This document shows positions 28,069 through 36,661 of a stretch of DNA of 64,000 nucleotides, one piece after another. Origin of the DNA: Billgrantia bachuensis. GTDB lineage: Bacteria; Pseudomonadota; Gammaproteobacteria; Pseudomonadales; Halomonadaceae. The first letter of the stretch is position 1; every line of letters begins with the position of its first letter. Location: assembly GCF_011742165.1 (NCBI RefSeq), contig NZ_JAAQTO010000002.1, positions 1 through 64,000 of the forward strand, written 5' to 3'. The notes beneath the pieces were generated by a model. That model had not been told where the DNA came from. It was given only the letters and a program-made list of their open reading frames with translations, and ran no database searches. The translations under genes were made by a program, and so were the position numbers.

Positions 28069-29052
28069 TCAGTTGCCGCGCTGCTGCTGATACTCCTCGA
28101 GCACCTGCATGGATTGCTCGCCGGCACGCTCCTGCCATGAGGAGAACAGCTGATTGCCCGCCTCCTGCAGGGCGGCGGCCACTTCCTCGTTAGGCTCGGA
28201 GACGGTGATGCCGTTCTCCTGCAGCGCCTCGAGACTGGCCTGGTTGTCGTCACGACTCATCTGCCAGCCGCGCTCCTCGGCACGCGCGGCCGCTTCCAGC
28301 AGCGCTTCCTGCGTGGCCTCGTCGAGGCGATCGAAGGCGCGCTGGTTGACGAAAACGATGTTTTTCGGCAGCCACAGGTTGGCGTCGGTGTAGTGGGAGA
28401 CGTAGTCCCACGCGGTCATCGAATTGCCGGTGGAGCTCGAGGTGATCATGGCGTCCACCCGGCCGGTGCTGAAGGCGGTGGGGATGTCCGACTCCTCGGT
28501 CTCGGTGGGGCTGCCGCCAAGGTTGTCGACGAAACGCTGGGTATTGATGTTCGGCGCGCGCACCCGCAGGCCCTTGAACTGCTCCGGGTCGTTCAGCTCG
28601 AAATCGGTGTAGATGCCCTGAGCCGGCCAGGCGACGGCATACAGCGGCATCATGCCCTGGTTGGCGAACAGCTCACTGATGAGCGGCTTGGTGGTCTGCC
28701 ACAGCTGATAGGCTTCATCGTAGCTGCCGGCCACGCCCGGCAGGGTGTCGACTTCGAAGATCGGATCCTCGTTGGACAGAGTCGAGAGGAAGACCTCACC
28801 GGCCTCGACGGTGCCGCGGCGCACCGAGGGTTTGATCTCGCCGTGGGCCACCAGCGAGCCACCGCTGTGCACGTTGATGGTCAGTTCGCCATTCGTGGCT
28901 TCCGCGACGTCCTCGGCAAATTGCTTCACGTTCTTGGTATGGAAGCTGGCATCGCCATAAGGTGTCGCCATGGTCCATTCGGCGGCGGTGGCCGCAGCGG
29001 AAAGGCTGCAGGCGGTCGCCAGCAGCAGGGAACGGGACAGGATCTTGTTCAT
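28069..29052 (-). CDS. dctP: TRAP transporter substrate-binding protein (DctP type)
   Basis: A 327-aa periplasmic binding protein with a signal peptide cleaved around residue 24 (AAATAA followed by EWTMAT). The family arginine that contacts the substrate carboxylate is likely the one in LRVRAPN, and the helix with STGRVDAMITSS is typical. The ligand is an organic acid of unknown identity. The ATG at 29052 is chosen for the signal peptide, because the longer frame has no sensible N-terminus. The gene lies 35 nt after the LysR gene and opposite the pxpABC operon, so 5-oxoproline or a precursor is a plausible ligand. Confidence 0.9.
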   Translation of the reverse strand: MNKILSRSLLLATACSLSAAATAAEWTMATPYGDASFHTKNVKQFAEDVAEATNGELTINVHSGGSLVAHGEIKPSVRRGTVEAGEVFLSTLSNEDPIFEVDTLPGVAGSYDEAYQLWQTTKPLISELFANQGMMPLYAVAWPAQGIYTDFELNDPEQFKGLRVRAPNINTQRFVDNLGGSPTETEESDIPTAFSTGRVDAMITSSSTGNSMTAWDYVSHYTDANLWLPKNIVFVNQRAFDRLDEATQEALLEAAARAEERGWQMSRDDNQASLEALQENGITVSEPNEEVAAALQEAGNQLFSSWQERAGEQSMQVLEEYQQQRGN

Positions 29053-29087
29053 TATCTTCTCTCTTGTTGGATTTCTGAGGGTGGTGG

Positions 29088-30065
29088 TCATGTTGCCAGT
29101 GGGTGTGTCGTGGGGCGTTCTGGCCGCACCCAACGGCCGGGAAAATCGCTGTGCGCCATGTCGTCTCGGCGTGCCCTTGCGTAGCGTTCGGCGCACTCCT
29201 GGGCCAGCAGCCCAACGCTACGACAGAAGCGTGGATGGCTGGCCGGACGCCATATCACGTCGTAGTGCATGTCGGGCAGCGCACTTGGCAGTTCCAGGCG
29301 GTACAGCTTGCCGCTGCGCCACTCGTCCAGCACGGTGGCGACGGGAAGAGCACCGATGCCAAGCCCCTCCATGGTCATTCGCACAATGGTCATCAGAGTG
29401 CTCACGCTGTGAATGCGTGGATGCTCCAGCCCCTGCCGTGCCAGGTACTCGATCAGTTCCTCATAGGGTCGCGCCTTCTTGCCGAAGGAGATGAAAGGCA
29501 ACCCGACCAGCCAGCTGTCGGGGCGGGCAGTCAGCATCTCGACATGATCCGGTGAGACGAACATGCCCATCTCGTAGGGGCTGAGCGATACCTGATCGAC
29601 GCGCTCAGGATCGAGATAACCGTTCATGGCCAGCAGGATATCGAGGTCATTGCCGGCCAGCCGCTGGTTGAGCGCCGGAGAATAGTCGACGCTCAGCTCG
29701 ATGGTGAGCCGCGGATAACGCTGCGTCAGGCCGCGCATGAAATCGGGCAGCCAGCTATGGGCGATGGTCTCGATGGCGCCCAGGCGCAGGGGGGCGGAGT
29801 AGGTCTCCTCGTCGTCGAAGAGTCTCAGTGCTTCGTCGCGCTGTTGCAGCAACCGCTCCGCATGCACAAAGAACTCGCGGCCGCGCATGGTAGGCTGGAT
29901 GGGTCTGGCCGAGCGCTCCAGCAGCACCTCTCCGACGCTGCCCTCCAGGCGCGAGATGCGCTCCGAGATCGAGGGCTGCGTCAGGTGCAGGCGTTCCGCC
30001 GCCTTGCGGAAGGAGCCCAGCCTGACCGCCCAGACGAAAGCCTCCAGCTCTTTGAAATCAAGCAT
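29088..30065 (-). CDS. LysR-family transcriptional regulator
   Basis: A 325-aa LTTR with the N-terminal winged helix-turn-helix (residues 1-60, FRKAAERLHLTQPSISERISRLE) and a C-terminal ligand-binding domain. It lies between a VOC gene (11 nt upstream) and dctPQM (35 nt downstream) on the same strand. It probably controls this unit and perhaps the divergent pxpABC promoter, although LysR genes are more often divergent from their targets. The co-inducer cannot be told from sequence. Confidence 0.93.
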   Translation of the reverse strand: MLDFKELEAFVWAVRLGSFRKAAERLHLTQPSISERISRLEGSVGEVLLERSARPIQPTMRGREFFVHAERLLQQRDEALRLFDDEETYSAPLRLGAIETIAHSWLPDFMRGLTQRYPRLTIELSVDYSPALNQRLAGNDLDILLAMNGYLDPERVDQVSLSPYEMGMFVSPDHVEMLTARPDSWLVGLPFISFGKKARPYEELIEYLARQGLEHPRIHSVSTLMTIVRMTMEGLGIGALPVATVLDEWRSGKLYRLELPSALPDMHYDVIWRPASHPRFCRSVGLLAQECAERYARARRDDMAHSDFPGRWVRPERPTTHPLAT

Positions 30066-30076
30066 GACGGAGCCGG

Positions 30077-30514
30077 TCAGGCCTTCTTGAACAGCTGTTC
30101 TTCACGGTTCTTGAAGGCCTTGAACTCAAGGGCATTACCGGAAGGATCGTAGAAGAACATGGTGGCCTGCTCGCCGGCTTCGCCCTTGAAGCGGATATAG
30201 GGCTCGATCACGAACTCCACGCCGTGATCCCGCAGCTTTTGGGCCAGGTTTTCCCAGGCCTCCATTTCCAGCACCACACCGAAATGCGGCACCGGCACCC
30301 CGTGGCCATCGACGGGGTTCTTGTGGCTGGAAACCGGATTATCCCTCAGGGCCGGATTGAGATGGCAGACGAACTGATGTCCGAAGAGATTGAAGTCCAC
30401 CCAGCTGTCCGATGAGCGCCCTTCGGGGCAGCCGAGGAAGTCGCCGTAGAAGCGGCGTGCCTCATCGATATCGTGAACCTGAATGGCCAGGTGAAAAGGA
30501 TCTTTGACCGCCAT
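30077..30514 (-). CDS. VOC-family (glyoxalase/dioxygenase fold) protein
   Basis: A 145-aa protein with two beta-alpha-beta-beta-beta modules of the vicinal oxygen chelate fold. Likely metal ligands are His8 (PFHLAIQV), the histidine in VPHFGVVLE, and the glutamate in NALEFKAF. The fold covers glyoxalases, extradiol dioxygenases and isomerases, so the reaction is not identifiable. The ATG at 30514 has AAAAGGAG upstream. It is the first gene of the VOC-LysR-TRAP unit, so it may act on the imported compound. Confidence 0.8.
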   Translation of the reverse strand: MAVKDPFHLAIQVHDIDEARRFYGDFLGCPEGRSSDSWVDFNLFGHQFVCHLNPALRDNPVSSHKNPVDGHGVPVPHFGVVLEMEAWENLAQKLRDHGVEFVIEPYIRFKGEAGEQATMFFYDPSGNALEFKAFKNREEQLFKKA

Positions 30515-30560
30515 GAGGGTGACTCCTTTTGTTGACGTTATAGGGCCTCGACTCTTTTCA

Positions 30561-30589
30561 TTGATAATCCCCGAAAGGGACGAGGTCAA
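30561..30589 (-). promoter_or_regulatory. candidate promoter of the VOC-LysR-TRAP operon
   Basis: On the minus strand, TTGACC (30589-30584) and TATCAA (30566-30561) are separated by 17 bp, about 47 bp before the VOC ATG. The -10 box is a partial match. Confidence 0.4.
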
Positions 30590-30626
30590 CCATTTTTCCA
30601 CTAAATAACAATATGATAGAAGCTGT

Positions 30627-30641
30627 CGATACGGAGTATCG
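30627..30641. promoter_or_regulatory. palindromic operator candidate in the VOC/pxpA divergent region
   Basis: A perfect inverted repeat, CGATAC-GGA-GTATCG, ends 10 bp upstream of the pxpA -35 box and lies about 40 bp upstream of the opposing VOC promoter. That position suits a regulator acting on both promoters, for example the LysR or GntR protein encoded nearby. Confidence 0.45.
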
Positions 30642-30651
30642 TGAAAAACGA

Positions 30652-30681
30652 TTGGCAATGAAAAAAGACGCTTCATATAGT
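30652..30681 (+). promoter_or_regulatory. sigma70 promoter of pxpABC
   Basis: TTGGCA (30652-30657) and TATAGT (30676-30681) are separated by 18 bp, 51 bp upstream of the pxpA ATG. Confidence 0.55.
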
Positions 30682-30732
30682 GGAACACGCTACAAGAATA
30701 GACGTTTGACACTGCTTGACACAGGAGTCGTC

Positions 30733-31485
30733 ATGGCCGTTCCCCTACTCAACTGCGACATGGGCGAAAGCTTCGGCAACTACTCGCTGGGGCTCGACAG
30801 TGAGGTCATGCCTCATGTCGATTGCGCCAATATTGCCTGCGGCTTCCACGCCTCGGATCCGCATGTGATGCGCCGCACGGTACGGCTTGCAGTGGAGCAT
30901 GGAGTCAGGGTGGGGGCGCATCCGGCTTATCCCGACCTGATGGGGTTCGGACGCCGTTCCATGGCCTGCTCTCCCGCGGAAGTCGAGGACATGGTGCTCT
31001 ACCAGATGGGTGCGCTCGCCGGCATTTGCCAGGCGGAGGGGACCACCATTCGCTACGTCAAGCCGCATGGCGCGCTGTACAACGACATGGCTCGCGATCC
31101 CGAGCTGTTGCGTGCCGTCATGCGGGCGGTGCGCAGCTACGATCCAGGCCTGCCGCTGATGCTGATGGCCACGGCCGACCCCGAGCCGAGCCGGCGTCTG
31201 GCGGAGGAAGAGGGCATCGCCATCTGGTTCGAGACCTTTGCCGACCGGGCCTACGATGCCAACGGCCATCTCGTCTCACGCCGCCTGCCGGGAGCGGTGC
31301 ACCATGACCAGAAGGTTATCGTCGAACAAGCGGTGCGCCTGGCCAGGGGCGAATCGCTGCGCTCAGCGGATGGCACCGAGCTCGAGCTGCCCTGCGACAC
31401 CCTTTGCGTACACGGCGACAATCCCGAGTCGGTGGCTGCGGTACGAGCCATTCGCGAGGCCTTCGAAGCGTTGAAGACGACGTGA
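30733..31485 (+). CDS. pxpA: 5-oxoprolinase subunit A (LamB/YcsF family)
   Basis: A 250-aa LamB/YcsF protein with the signature [13 protein letters not shown] at the N-terminus and [12 protein letters not shown]. With PxpB and PxpC it forms the bacterial ATP-dependent 5-oxoprolinase that opens 5-oxoproline (pyroglutamate) to glutamate. The frame is open upstream, but the ATG at 30733 sits behind CAGGAG and matches the family start. It overlaps pxpB by four bases. Confidence 0.93.
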   Translation: MAVPLLNCDMGESFGNYSLGLDSEVMPHVDCANIACGFHASDPHVMRRTVRLAVEHGVRVGAHPAYPDLMGFGRRSMACSPAEVEDMVLYQMGALAGICQAEGTTIRYVKPHGALYNDMARDPELLRAVMRAVRSYDPGLPLMLMATADPEPSRRLAEEEGIAIWFETFADRAYDANGHLVSRRLPGAVHHDQKVIVEQAVRLARGESLRSADGTELELPCDTLCVHGDNPESVAAVRAIREAFEALKTT

Positions 31486-32192
31486 CGATTCGGCCGCGCA
31501 TCGAGCCGGCCGCCATGGATGTGCTCATGGTGCGCCTGTTCGACACCATCGACGAGGAGAACATGCCTTGGCTCCTCGCTGCCGATCGGGCGCTTCGCGA
31601 GGCGTTTGGGTCGTGGCTGATCGATCTCGTGCCTTCCTACACCACGCTGATGCTGCACTACGACTGCCTGTGCCTGACGCATGCTGAGGCGCTGCAGCGC
31701 ATCGAGCGCGCACTCGAAGGGCTGGAGCCGGCCGGTGCCGGGCTGGGCCAGCGCCACGAAATCCCGGTTTGGTATGACCCCAGCGTCGGCCCGGAGCTGG
31801 TGCGTGTGGCCGAGCGGGCGGGGCTGACTATCGATGAGATCGTGCGGCGTCACTGCGATCGCGACTACCGTGTCTTCGCGCTTGGCTTCGCGCCCGGCTA
31901 CGGCTTCATGGGGCTGGTGGAAGAGGCTCTGGCCACGCCGCGGCTGAATACGCCGCGGCGCAGGGTACCCGCCGGCAGCGTCGCCATTGCCGAGCGCCAG
32001 ACCGCCATCTACCCGCTGCAGTCACCGGGTGGTTGGAACATCCTGGGTCGCACCGCCGTGCCGCTGTTCGAGCATGCTCGTCGCGGCGAGCCACTACTGC
32101 TGCCGGGCGACCGGGTGCGCTTTGCGGCGATTTCTCGTGATGAGTTCGAGCGCCAGGGCGGCGACACCACACCGCTGGAGAGCGCTTCATGA
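31482..32192 (+). CDS. pxpB: 5-oxoprolinase subunit B (KipI family)
   Basis: A 236-aa KipI-like protein with the family motifs [35 protein letters not shown] and [15 protein letters not shown] start at 31482 overlaps the pxpA stop (GTGA). An ATG at 31515 is an alternative that would remove 11 residues. It forms a complex with PxpC. The pxpA-pxpB-pxpC order with overlapping ends is the standard 5-oxoprolinase operon. Confidence 0.92.
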   Translation: MTIRPRIEPAAMDVLMVRLFDTIDEENMPWLLAADRALREAFGSWLIDLVPSYTTLMLHYDCLCLTHAEALQRIERALEGLEPAGAGLGQRHEIPVWYDPSVGPELVRVAERAGLTIDEIVRRHCDRDYRVFALGFAPGYGFMGLVEEALATPRLNTPRRRVPAGSVAIAERQTAIYPLQSPGGWNILGRTAVPLFEHARRGEPLLLPGDRVRFAAISRDEFERQGGDTTPLESAS

Positions 32193-33136
32193 ATCATGCT
32201 GTGTCTCGTGCTCTACGCGTCGTGCAGGAGGGGCCCCTGGCGCTCGTCGTGGACGGTGGACGCTTCGGCGTGCGCCACCTGGGCGTGACCCAGGGCGGCG
32301 CCGCCGACTGGATCTCTTTCTATTGGGCCAACTGGCTGCTGGGCAATGCAGCGGATGCCGCTGCGCTGGAGATCGTGATCGGTGGCGGTCTGACGCTGGA
32401 GGCGGAGCAGGATGCGACACTGGCCTTGGCGGGGGCAGATCTCGGGGCCCGTCTCGACGACAGTCCGCTCGCACCCGGTGCGACCTTTCGCATCGCCGCT
32501 GGGCAACGCCTGACCTTTAGCCAGCCGCGGCAGGGCCTGCGAGCCTATCTGGCCGTGCCAGGCGGGTTCGATGTGCCGGAGGTGCTGGGTAGCCGCAGCG
32601 CTACGGCACGGGAGCAACTGGGCGGACATCTGGGTGACGGCAGCGCGTTGAGAAACGGGAATCGGCTCGAATGGAGCGGGCAGCAAGCGCCGGAGCGTCG
32701 TCTGCCGTTCGACCCGGCCAAAGGCATCACTCTGGTGGGGCGGCAACTGGCGCTGGTACCCGGCTCGCAGATCGGTCATTTCACCGGCGTGAGTCTCTAT
32801 CGTGCCTTCAATGCGCCGTGGCGCATTGACGACCGAGCTGACCGCATGGGGGTCAGGTTGCGCGGGCCCGAGCTGCACTGCCGGTTGGGTAGCATGATCT
32901 CCGAGGGGATTCCTCTCGGAGCAGTGCAGGTGCCGCCGGACGGACAGCCCATCGTATTGCTCAACGACCGCCAGACCATTGGCGGTTACCCACGCCTGGG
33001 GGCGCTGACTCCGTTGTCAACTGCGTGCCTGGCACAGTGCCTGCCCGGGGAAGAAGTGAGACTGGTGGCCACGTCCAGCGAGCAAGCGCTGGCGAGGCAT
33101 CGAAGCTGCTTGAATGAGCTCCACCGAAACGGATGA
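32189..33136 (+). CDS. pxpC: 5-oxoprolinase subunit C (KipA family)
   Basis: A 315-aa KipA-like (biotin-dependent carboxyltransferase-type) protein. Visible motifs are RHLGVTQGGAADWISFYWAN, YLAVPGGFDVPEVLGSRS, NAPWRIDDRADRMGVRLRG and the C-terminal DRQTIGGYPRLGAL. It completes the PxpABC enzyme. The ATG overlaps the pxpB stop (ATGA). Its stop codon abuts that of the convergent ribbon-helix-helix gene with no spacing. Confidence 0.93.
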   Translation: MNHAVSRALRVVQEGPLALVVDGGRFGVRHLGVTQGGAADWISFYWANWLLGNAADAAALEIVIGGGLTLEAEQDATLALAGADLGARLDDSPLAPGATFRIAAGQRLTFSQPRQGLRAYLAVPGGFDVPEVLGSRSATAREQLGGHLGDGSALRNGNRLEWSGQQAPERRLPFDPAKGITLVGRQLALVPGSQIGHFTGVSLYRAFNAPWRIDDRADRMGVRLRGPELHCRLGSMISEGIPLGAVQVPPDGQPIVLLNDRQTIGGYPRLGALTPLSTACLAQCLPGEEVRLVATSSEQALARHRSCLNELHRNG

Positions 33137-33358
33137 TCAGGCGCCCAGCCCGCTCTCGCGCAGCAACTGGTCGAGGGCAGGGCGATGGCTGGCTAGCGGG
33201 GCGCTGACGGCCTCCTCCAGCAAAAACTGAGCTTCCAGGTCGTGCATGCCCATCGCGAGGCAGCTCTCGATCAGTTCCCCCTTGCTCTTGCCGGTACGCT
33301 GGGCAAGTCTCTCGAGGCGGGATTCGATGTCGCGGGAAAACCGCAGCAGGTGTGGCAT
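33137..33358 (-). CDS. small ribbon-helix-helix (CopG-like) DNA-binding protein
   Basis: A 73-aa protein with an N-terminal RHH pattern (LLRFSRDIESRLERLAQRTGKSKGELIESCL), followed by a short C-terminal tail. Such proteins are dimeric DNA binders, often antitoxins. No toxin-sized gene sits beside it, because the upstream 149 bp to the GntR gene hold no convincing frame. It may be an orphan antitoxin or a stand-alone regulator. A GGGAGGGTAAC sequence lies directly before the ATG at 33358. Confidence 0.7.
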   Translation of the reverse strand: MPHLLRFSRDIESRLERLAQRTGKSKGELIESCLAMGMHDLEAQFLLEEAVSAPLASHRPALDQLLRESGLGA

Positions 33359-33507
33359 GTTACCCTCCCTCGGCCCTGCGTCAATCAGGCCGGCTCTTCT
33401 GGTTTACTTTCAAAATAAGCCGATGCGTTCGGCCTGTCACCTACCATTCTGGCGACAGCGCATGACAGGATGGTGACGAAGGCAGAGAGACCGAGAAGAG
33501 GGGCGTG

Positions 33508-34197
33508 TCAGGCCAGGCCGCGGCGGGTCATCACTTCGGTGATGATCGGAACCGGAGTCATCAGGTGCTCACGCATCATCTCGGCGGCGCGTGCGGCCTG
33601 ACGCTCGAGTATCACCTCGACCAGAGCGGCATGCTCCTGACGCTTACGCTCCAGCGCCTCCTCGGAAAATACCGTCTCGCGCAACCACAGGTGTCGGTAG
33701 CGCTCGACCTGATCGAACAGACTGTCGCGTACCTGCAGCAGATGGGGCGAGCGACAGCCGCTCACGATCGCCGTATGGAAGGCCTTGTGCCGTGCATCCC
33801 AGACATCCAGCAGCTCGTCGGGGGAGTTCACTTCCATGACCTTTGACAGGGTATGCGCCTTGGCCAGGATGTCGGCCTCCCAGCCGTCGTCGCCGCGCTC
33901 GATGGCAAGCTTGAGCAGCAGCCCTTCGAGATGGGCGCGGGCATCGTAGAGATCGTTGAGTTCGGCCAGCGACATGGGGGCGACCCGGTAGCCACGCTGG
34001 CTGATGGCCACTACCAGGCGCTCGGCGACGAGCTGGGAGAGGGCTTCGCGCAGTGGGCCGATACCTAGCCCGTAGCGCTCCTTGAGCCGGCTCATCAATA
34101 GCTTTTCGCCGGGCCGGAACACACCGCGAATGATGTCGTGCTTGAGCCAGCTGTAGGCGCTGATACCGAGATTCTGGCGTGGCGTATCCATCGTCAT
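33508..34197 (-). CDS. GntR-family regulator, FadR subfamily (FCD domain)
   Basis: A 229-aa regulator with an N-terminal winged helix (residues about 12-75, LKERYGLGIGPLREALSQLVAERLV) and an all-helical FCD effector domain with likely metal-binding histidines (DARHKAFHTAIVSG). FCD regulators usually sense small organic acids. The ATG at 34197 follows AGGGAA; in-frame starts up to 34236 are less convincing. It is not obviously co-transcribed with its neighbours. The adjacent pxpABC operon is a plausible target. Confidence 0.85.
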   Translation of the reverse strand: MTMDTPRQNLGISAYSWLKHDIIRGVFRPGEKLLMSRLKERYGLGIGPLREALSQLVAERLVVAISQRGYRVAPMSLAELNDLYDARAHLEGLLLKLAIERGDDGWEADILAKAHTLSKVMEVNSPDELLDVWDARHKAFHTAIVSGCRSPHLLQVRDSLFDQVERYRHLWLRETVFSEEALERKRQEHAALVEVILERQAARAAEMMREHLMTPVPIITEVMTRRGLA

Positions 34198-34305
34198 GGT
34201 CGTTGTTCCCTTGAAGTTGCCGAGCATGATAACCAATCGCTAACGTTGCTGGTAATCGCTCGACGTTCTGCCAAGTCTCTATGCCTTCAAGTGGTCTGGT
34301 ACAGC

Positions 34306-34920
34306 TCAGCGCCGATCGATCTGCGCTGCAGTCCAGTCGACCAGACCGCGTGCCAGCCTGTCCGCCGCCATGCCGAAGGCGTCGACCACGTCGGGGATGG
34401 CCTCACTCTCCGCGCGCTGTTGCTGGACGAAGCGACGGCTGGCCAAGATTCGCTGCGAGCGGGTGTCGATCAGCCTGACGTCGAGGCGCAGCGTTGCCAC
34501 GGGCAGGTCGTCTTGGTATTCGCTGTGAAAGGTGCGCAGGTCGCTGAGCAGTTCCGTGTCGGCCGACACGGCACTGTCGTCATGCACCAGGTGCATGATG
34601 CGCCCATCATCCTGAAAGGCATCGAGCAGGCGGTTGCGGATGAGCTGTGGCATGCCGTCGGCCCAACGTGAACCTTCGTAGGCTCGTGGCTGGTTGGGCA
34701 ACGGGACGACAAGAATTCGCGAGCCATCGAGCAGGCCGGTGGCACGCGGGGTTGCCAGACGCAGTGTCGCTTCGATTCGCTCGTCCGTTTGAGGTGCTGG
34801 ATCGAGGCTGCGAGCGGGCAGTTCATACAGTACGATCGGGGTGCGCTCCGGCACCAGGCCGCAGCCGAACAGTGACAGAAGGACTGCCATCACTGCTGGC
34901 AGTGGCAAGCGATGCCTCAT
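34306..34920 (-). CDS. ABC-type transport auxiliary lipoprotein (PqiC-like)
   Basis: A 204-aa protein with a lipoprotein signal peptide (lipobox cysteine at residue 20 in LFGC). The rest resembles the PqiC/ABC_trans_aux family (YELPARSL at the start, RILVVPLPNQPRAYEG, WADGMPQLIRNRLLDAF). It is probably anchored in the outer membrane and completes an MCE-type lipid transport system. It overlaps the MCE gene by four bases (ATGA) and is the last gene of the operon. Confidence 0.85.
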   Translation of the reverse strand: MRHRLPLPAVMAVLLSLFGCGLVPERTPIVLYELPARSLDPAPQTDERIEATLRLATPRATGLLDGSRILVVPLPNQPRAYEGSRWADGMPQLIRNRLLDAFQDDGRIMHLVHDDSAVSADTELLSDLRTFHSEYQDDLPVATLRLDVRLIDTRSQRILASRRFVQQQRAESEAIPDVVDAFGMAADRLARGLVDWTAAQIDRR

Positions 34921-35855
34921 GGGCTGAACTCCTCGACGCGATCGCGTCCCAGCAGAAAGGCGCGCGGGTTATCCTCCAGGCGACGCATCAGACGGTTCAG
35001 CGAAGAGAGCGTGTCGCGTAGTTCCAGGGTCGCCGGTCCCAAGCCCTGCACGCCACGCAAGCCGCTCTCCAGTGCCCCTTGGTTGTCCTCCAACAGTGAT
35101 TCCAGGCTTTGGGCGGTGCGTGCCAGGCTGGCAGTGACCTGGCGGGCGTCCACCAGCATGCCTTCCGCATGGCCCTGCATCATGCCGCCGGTACGGTTGG
35201 CTAGCGCACGAATTTCGGTGAGTGCTCGAGCGGCTTCCTGGGATACTTCGTTCAGGCGTTCGGCCAGATTTCCGGGCGCGTCGCCGAGACTGGCTAGCTG
35301 GGCCGTGGTGCGCTCCAGGTTGGCCAGTATCCGTTCGACGTTGTGCACGTTCTCTTCCGAAAGCACCGCCTCCAAACGCGAAAGCACGCGATTGACGTTG
35401 CCCAGCAGCTCCTCGCTGTCGCTGAGCATGGCGCTCAGCGGCGACTGGTCGGCGGTGATGCGTGGTGGCCGGTCGCCTTGGGTAACCAGCAGAGGGCTAT
35501 CCGGGGCGCCTCCATGCAACTGGATGGACATGCTGCCGGTGATGTTGGCCAGGGCCAGGCGTGCCCGGGTATCCTGCCGGATCGGCACCTGGCTTTCGAC
35601 GCGAATCAACGCCAGAACGTTGCGAGGGTCGGCGGGATCGAGGTGCAGGCTGTCTACCTCTCCGACCCGAACGCCGCTGTACTCCACGGCGTTGCCTTCC
35701 GACAGGCCGCTGACGCCATGATGAAAAAGAACTTCATACTGGGTATAGGTCTGGTCGCGGGTACTCTGGTTCAGCCAGAGCGCGAACAGTGCCCCGCCGA
35801 TGGCCGCCAGTACGACGAAAAGGCCGATGACGACGTGGTGTGCGCGGGTCTCCAT
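34917..35855 (-). CDS. MCE-family periplasmic lipid-binding protein (MlaD/PqiB-like)
   Basis: A 312-aa protein with one N-terminal membrane helix (about 8-28) and an MCE domain (about 40-120, FHHGVSGLSEGNAVEYSGVRVGEVDSLHLD). A long helical C-terminal part follows (about 150-300) with many Leu/Glu/Ala heptads. It is longer than E. coli MlaD (183 aa), so it may form an extended needle-like helical bundle. It is anchored in the inner membrane and faces the periplasm. It overlaps the ATPase gene by one base. Confidence 0.9.
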   Translation of the reverse strand: METRAHHVVIGLFVVLAAIGGALFALWLNQSTRDQTYTQYEVLFHHGVSGLSEGNAVEYSGVRVGEVDSLHLDPADPRNVLALIRVESQVPIRQDTRARLALANITGSMSIQLHGGAPDSPLLVTQGDRPPRITADQSPLSAMLSDSEELLGNVNRVLSRLEAVLSEENVHNVERILANLERTTAQLASLGDAPGNLAERLNEVSQEAARALTEIRALANRTGGMMQGHAEGMLVDARQVTASLARTAQSLESLLEDNQGALESGLRGVQGLGPATLELRDTLSSLNRLMRRLEDNPRAFLLGRDRVEEFSP

Positions 35856-36661
35856 CAGCGTCTCTCCCCCTGCGGTGACGAATGGTGTCTTGCCGCCAGG
35901 CTGGCGGCCCGGCCTCTGGGGCCGTGGAAATAGTCGCGTATCCAGGGGTCGTCGGTGGCTTCTACCGTGGCCAATGAATCGGCCACCAGGACTCGCTTGT
36001 CGGCGATGACGGCGACCCGGTCGCAGCTCGAGTACAGCGTATCGAGATCGTGCGTGACCAGAAAGACGCTGAAGCCCAGCGCATCGCGCAGGGTCATGAT
36101 CAAGCGGTCGAAGGCGGCGGCACCGATCGGGTCGAGCCCGGCGGTGGGCTCGTCGAGGAACAGCACTTCGGGATCGAGGGCCAAGGCGCGAGCGAGCGCG
36201 GCACGTTTGACCATGCCGCCGGAGAGTTCCGCCGGGTTTAACCGGGCGGCCTCGGGCGGCAGCCCCGCAAGCGCCAGCTTGACCCGTGCCAGGCGCTCGG
36301 CGTCGGACCGCGACAGGCCGGCGTGCTCGAACAGCGGCAGAGCCACGTTCTCCTGCAAATTGAGCGAGGAGAACAGAGCGCCGCGCTGGAACAGCACACC
36401 GAAGCGGCGCTCGATCTGGGTTCGCTGGGCGGAAGGCAGGCGCTGCAGGTCTTTGCCGAAAACGCGGATGCTGCCGCCGTCGGGCTGCTTGAGCCCGACG
36501 ATGCTGCGAAGCAGAACCGACTTGCCGGTACCGGAGCCGCCCACCACGCCAAGAATCTCACCACGCCGTATGTCCAGGTCGAGCCCTTCGTGAACCACAT
36601 GATCGCCGAAGCGATTGACCAGGCTGCGTATCTCGACGATGGCTTCTCCCGTCTGATTCAC
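35855..36661 (-). CDS. MlaF-like ABC transporter ATP-binding protein
   Basis: A 268-aa ATPase with Walker A GGSGTGKS, the signature LSGGMVKRAALARAL and Walker B VLFLDEPTAGLDP. The SGGM variant is characteristic of MlaF-type lipid transporters. The GTG at 36661 overlaps the permease stop (GTGA) and has GGAG upstream. A TTG three bases earlier is an alternative start. Confidence 0.92.
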   Translation of the reverse strand: MNQTGEAIVEIRSLVNRFGDHVVHEGLDLDIRRGEILGVVGGSGTGKSVLLRSIVGLKQPDGGSIRVFGKDLQRLPSAQRTQIERRFGVLFQRGALFSSLNLQENVALPLFEHAGLSRSDAERLARVKLALAGLPPEAARLNPAELSGGMVKRAALARALALDPEVLFLDEPTAGLDPIGAAAFDRLIMTLRDALGFSVFLVTHDLDTLYSSCDRVAVIADKRVLVADSLATVEATDDPWIRDYFHGPRGRAASLAARHHSSPQGERR

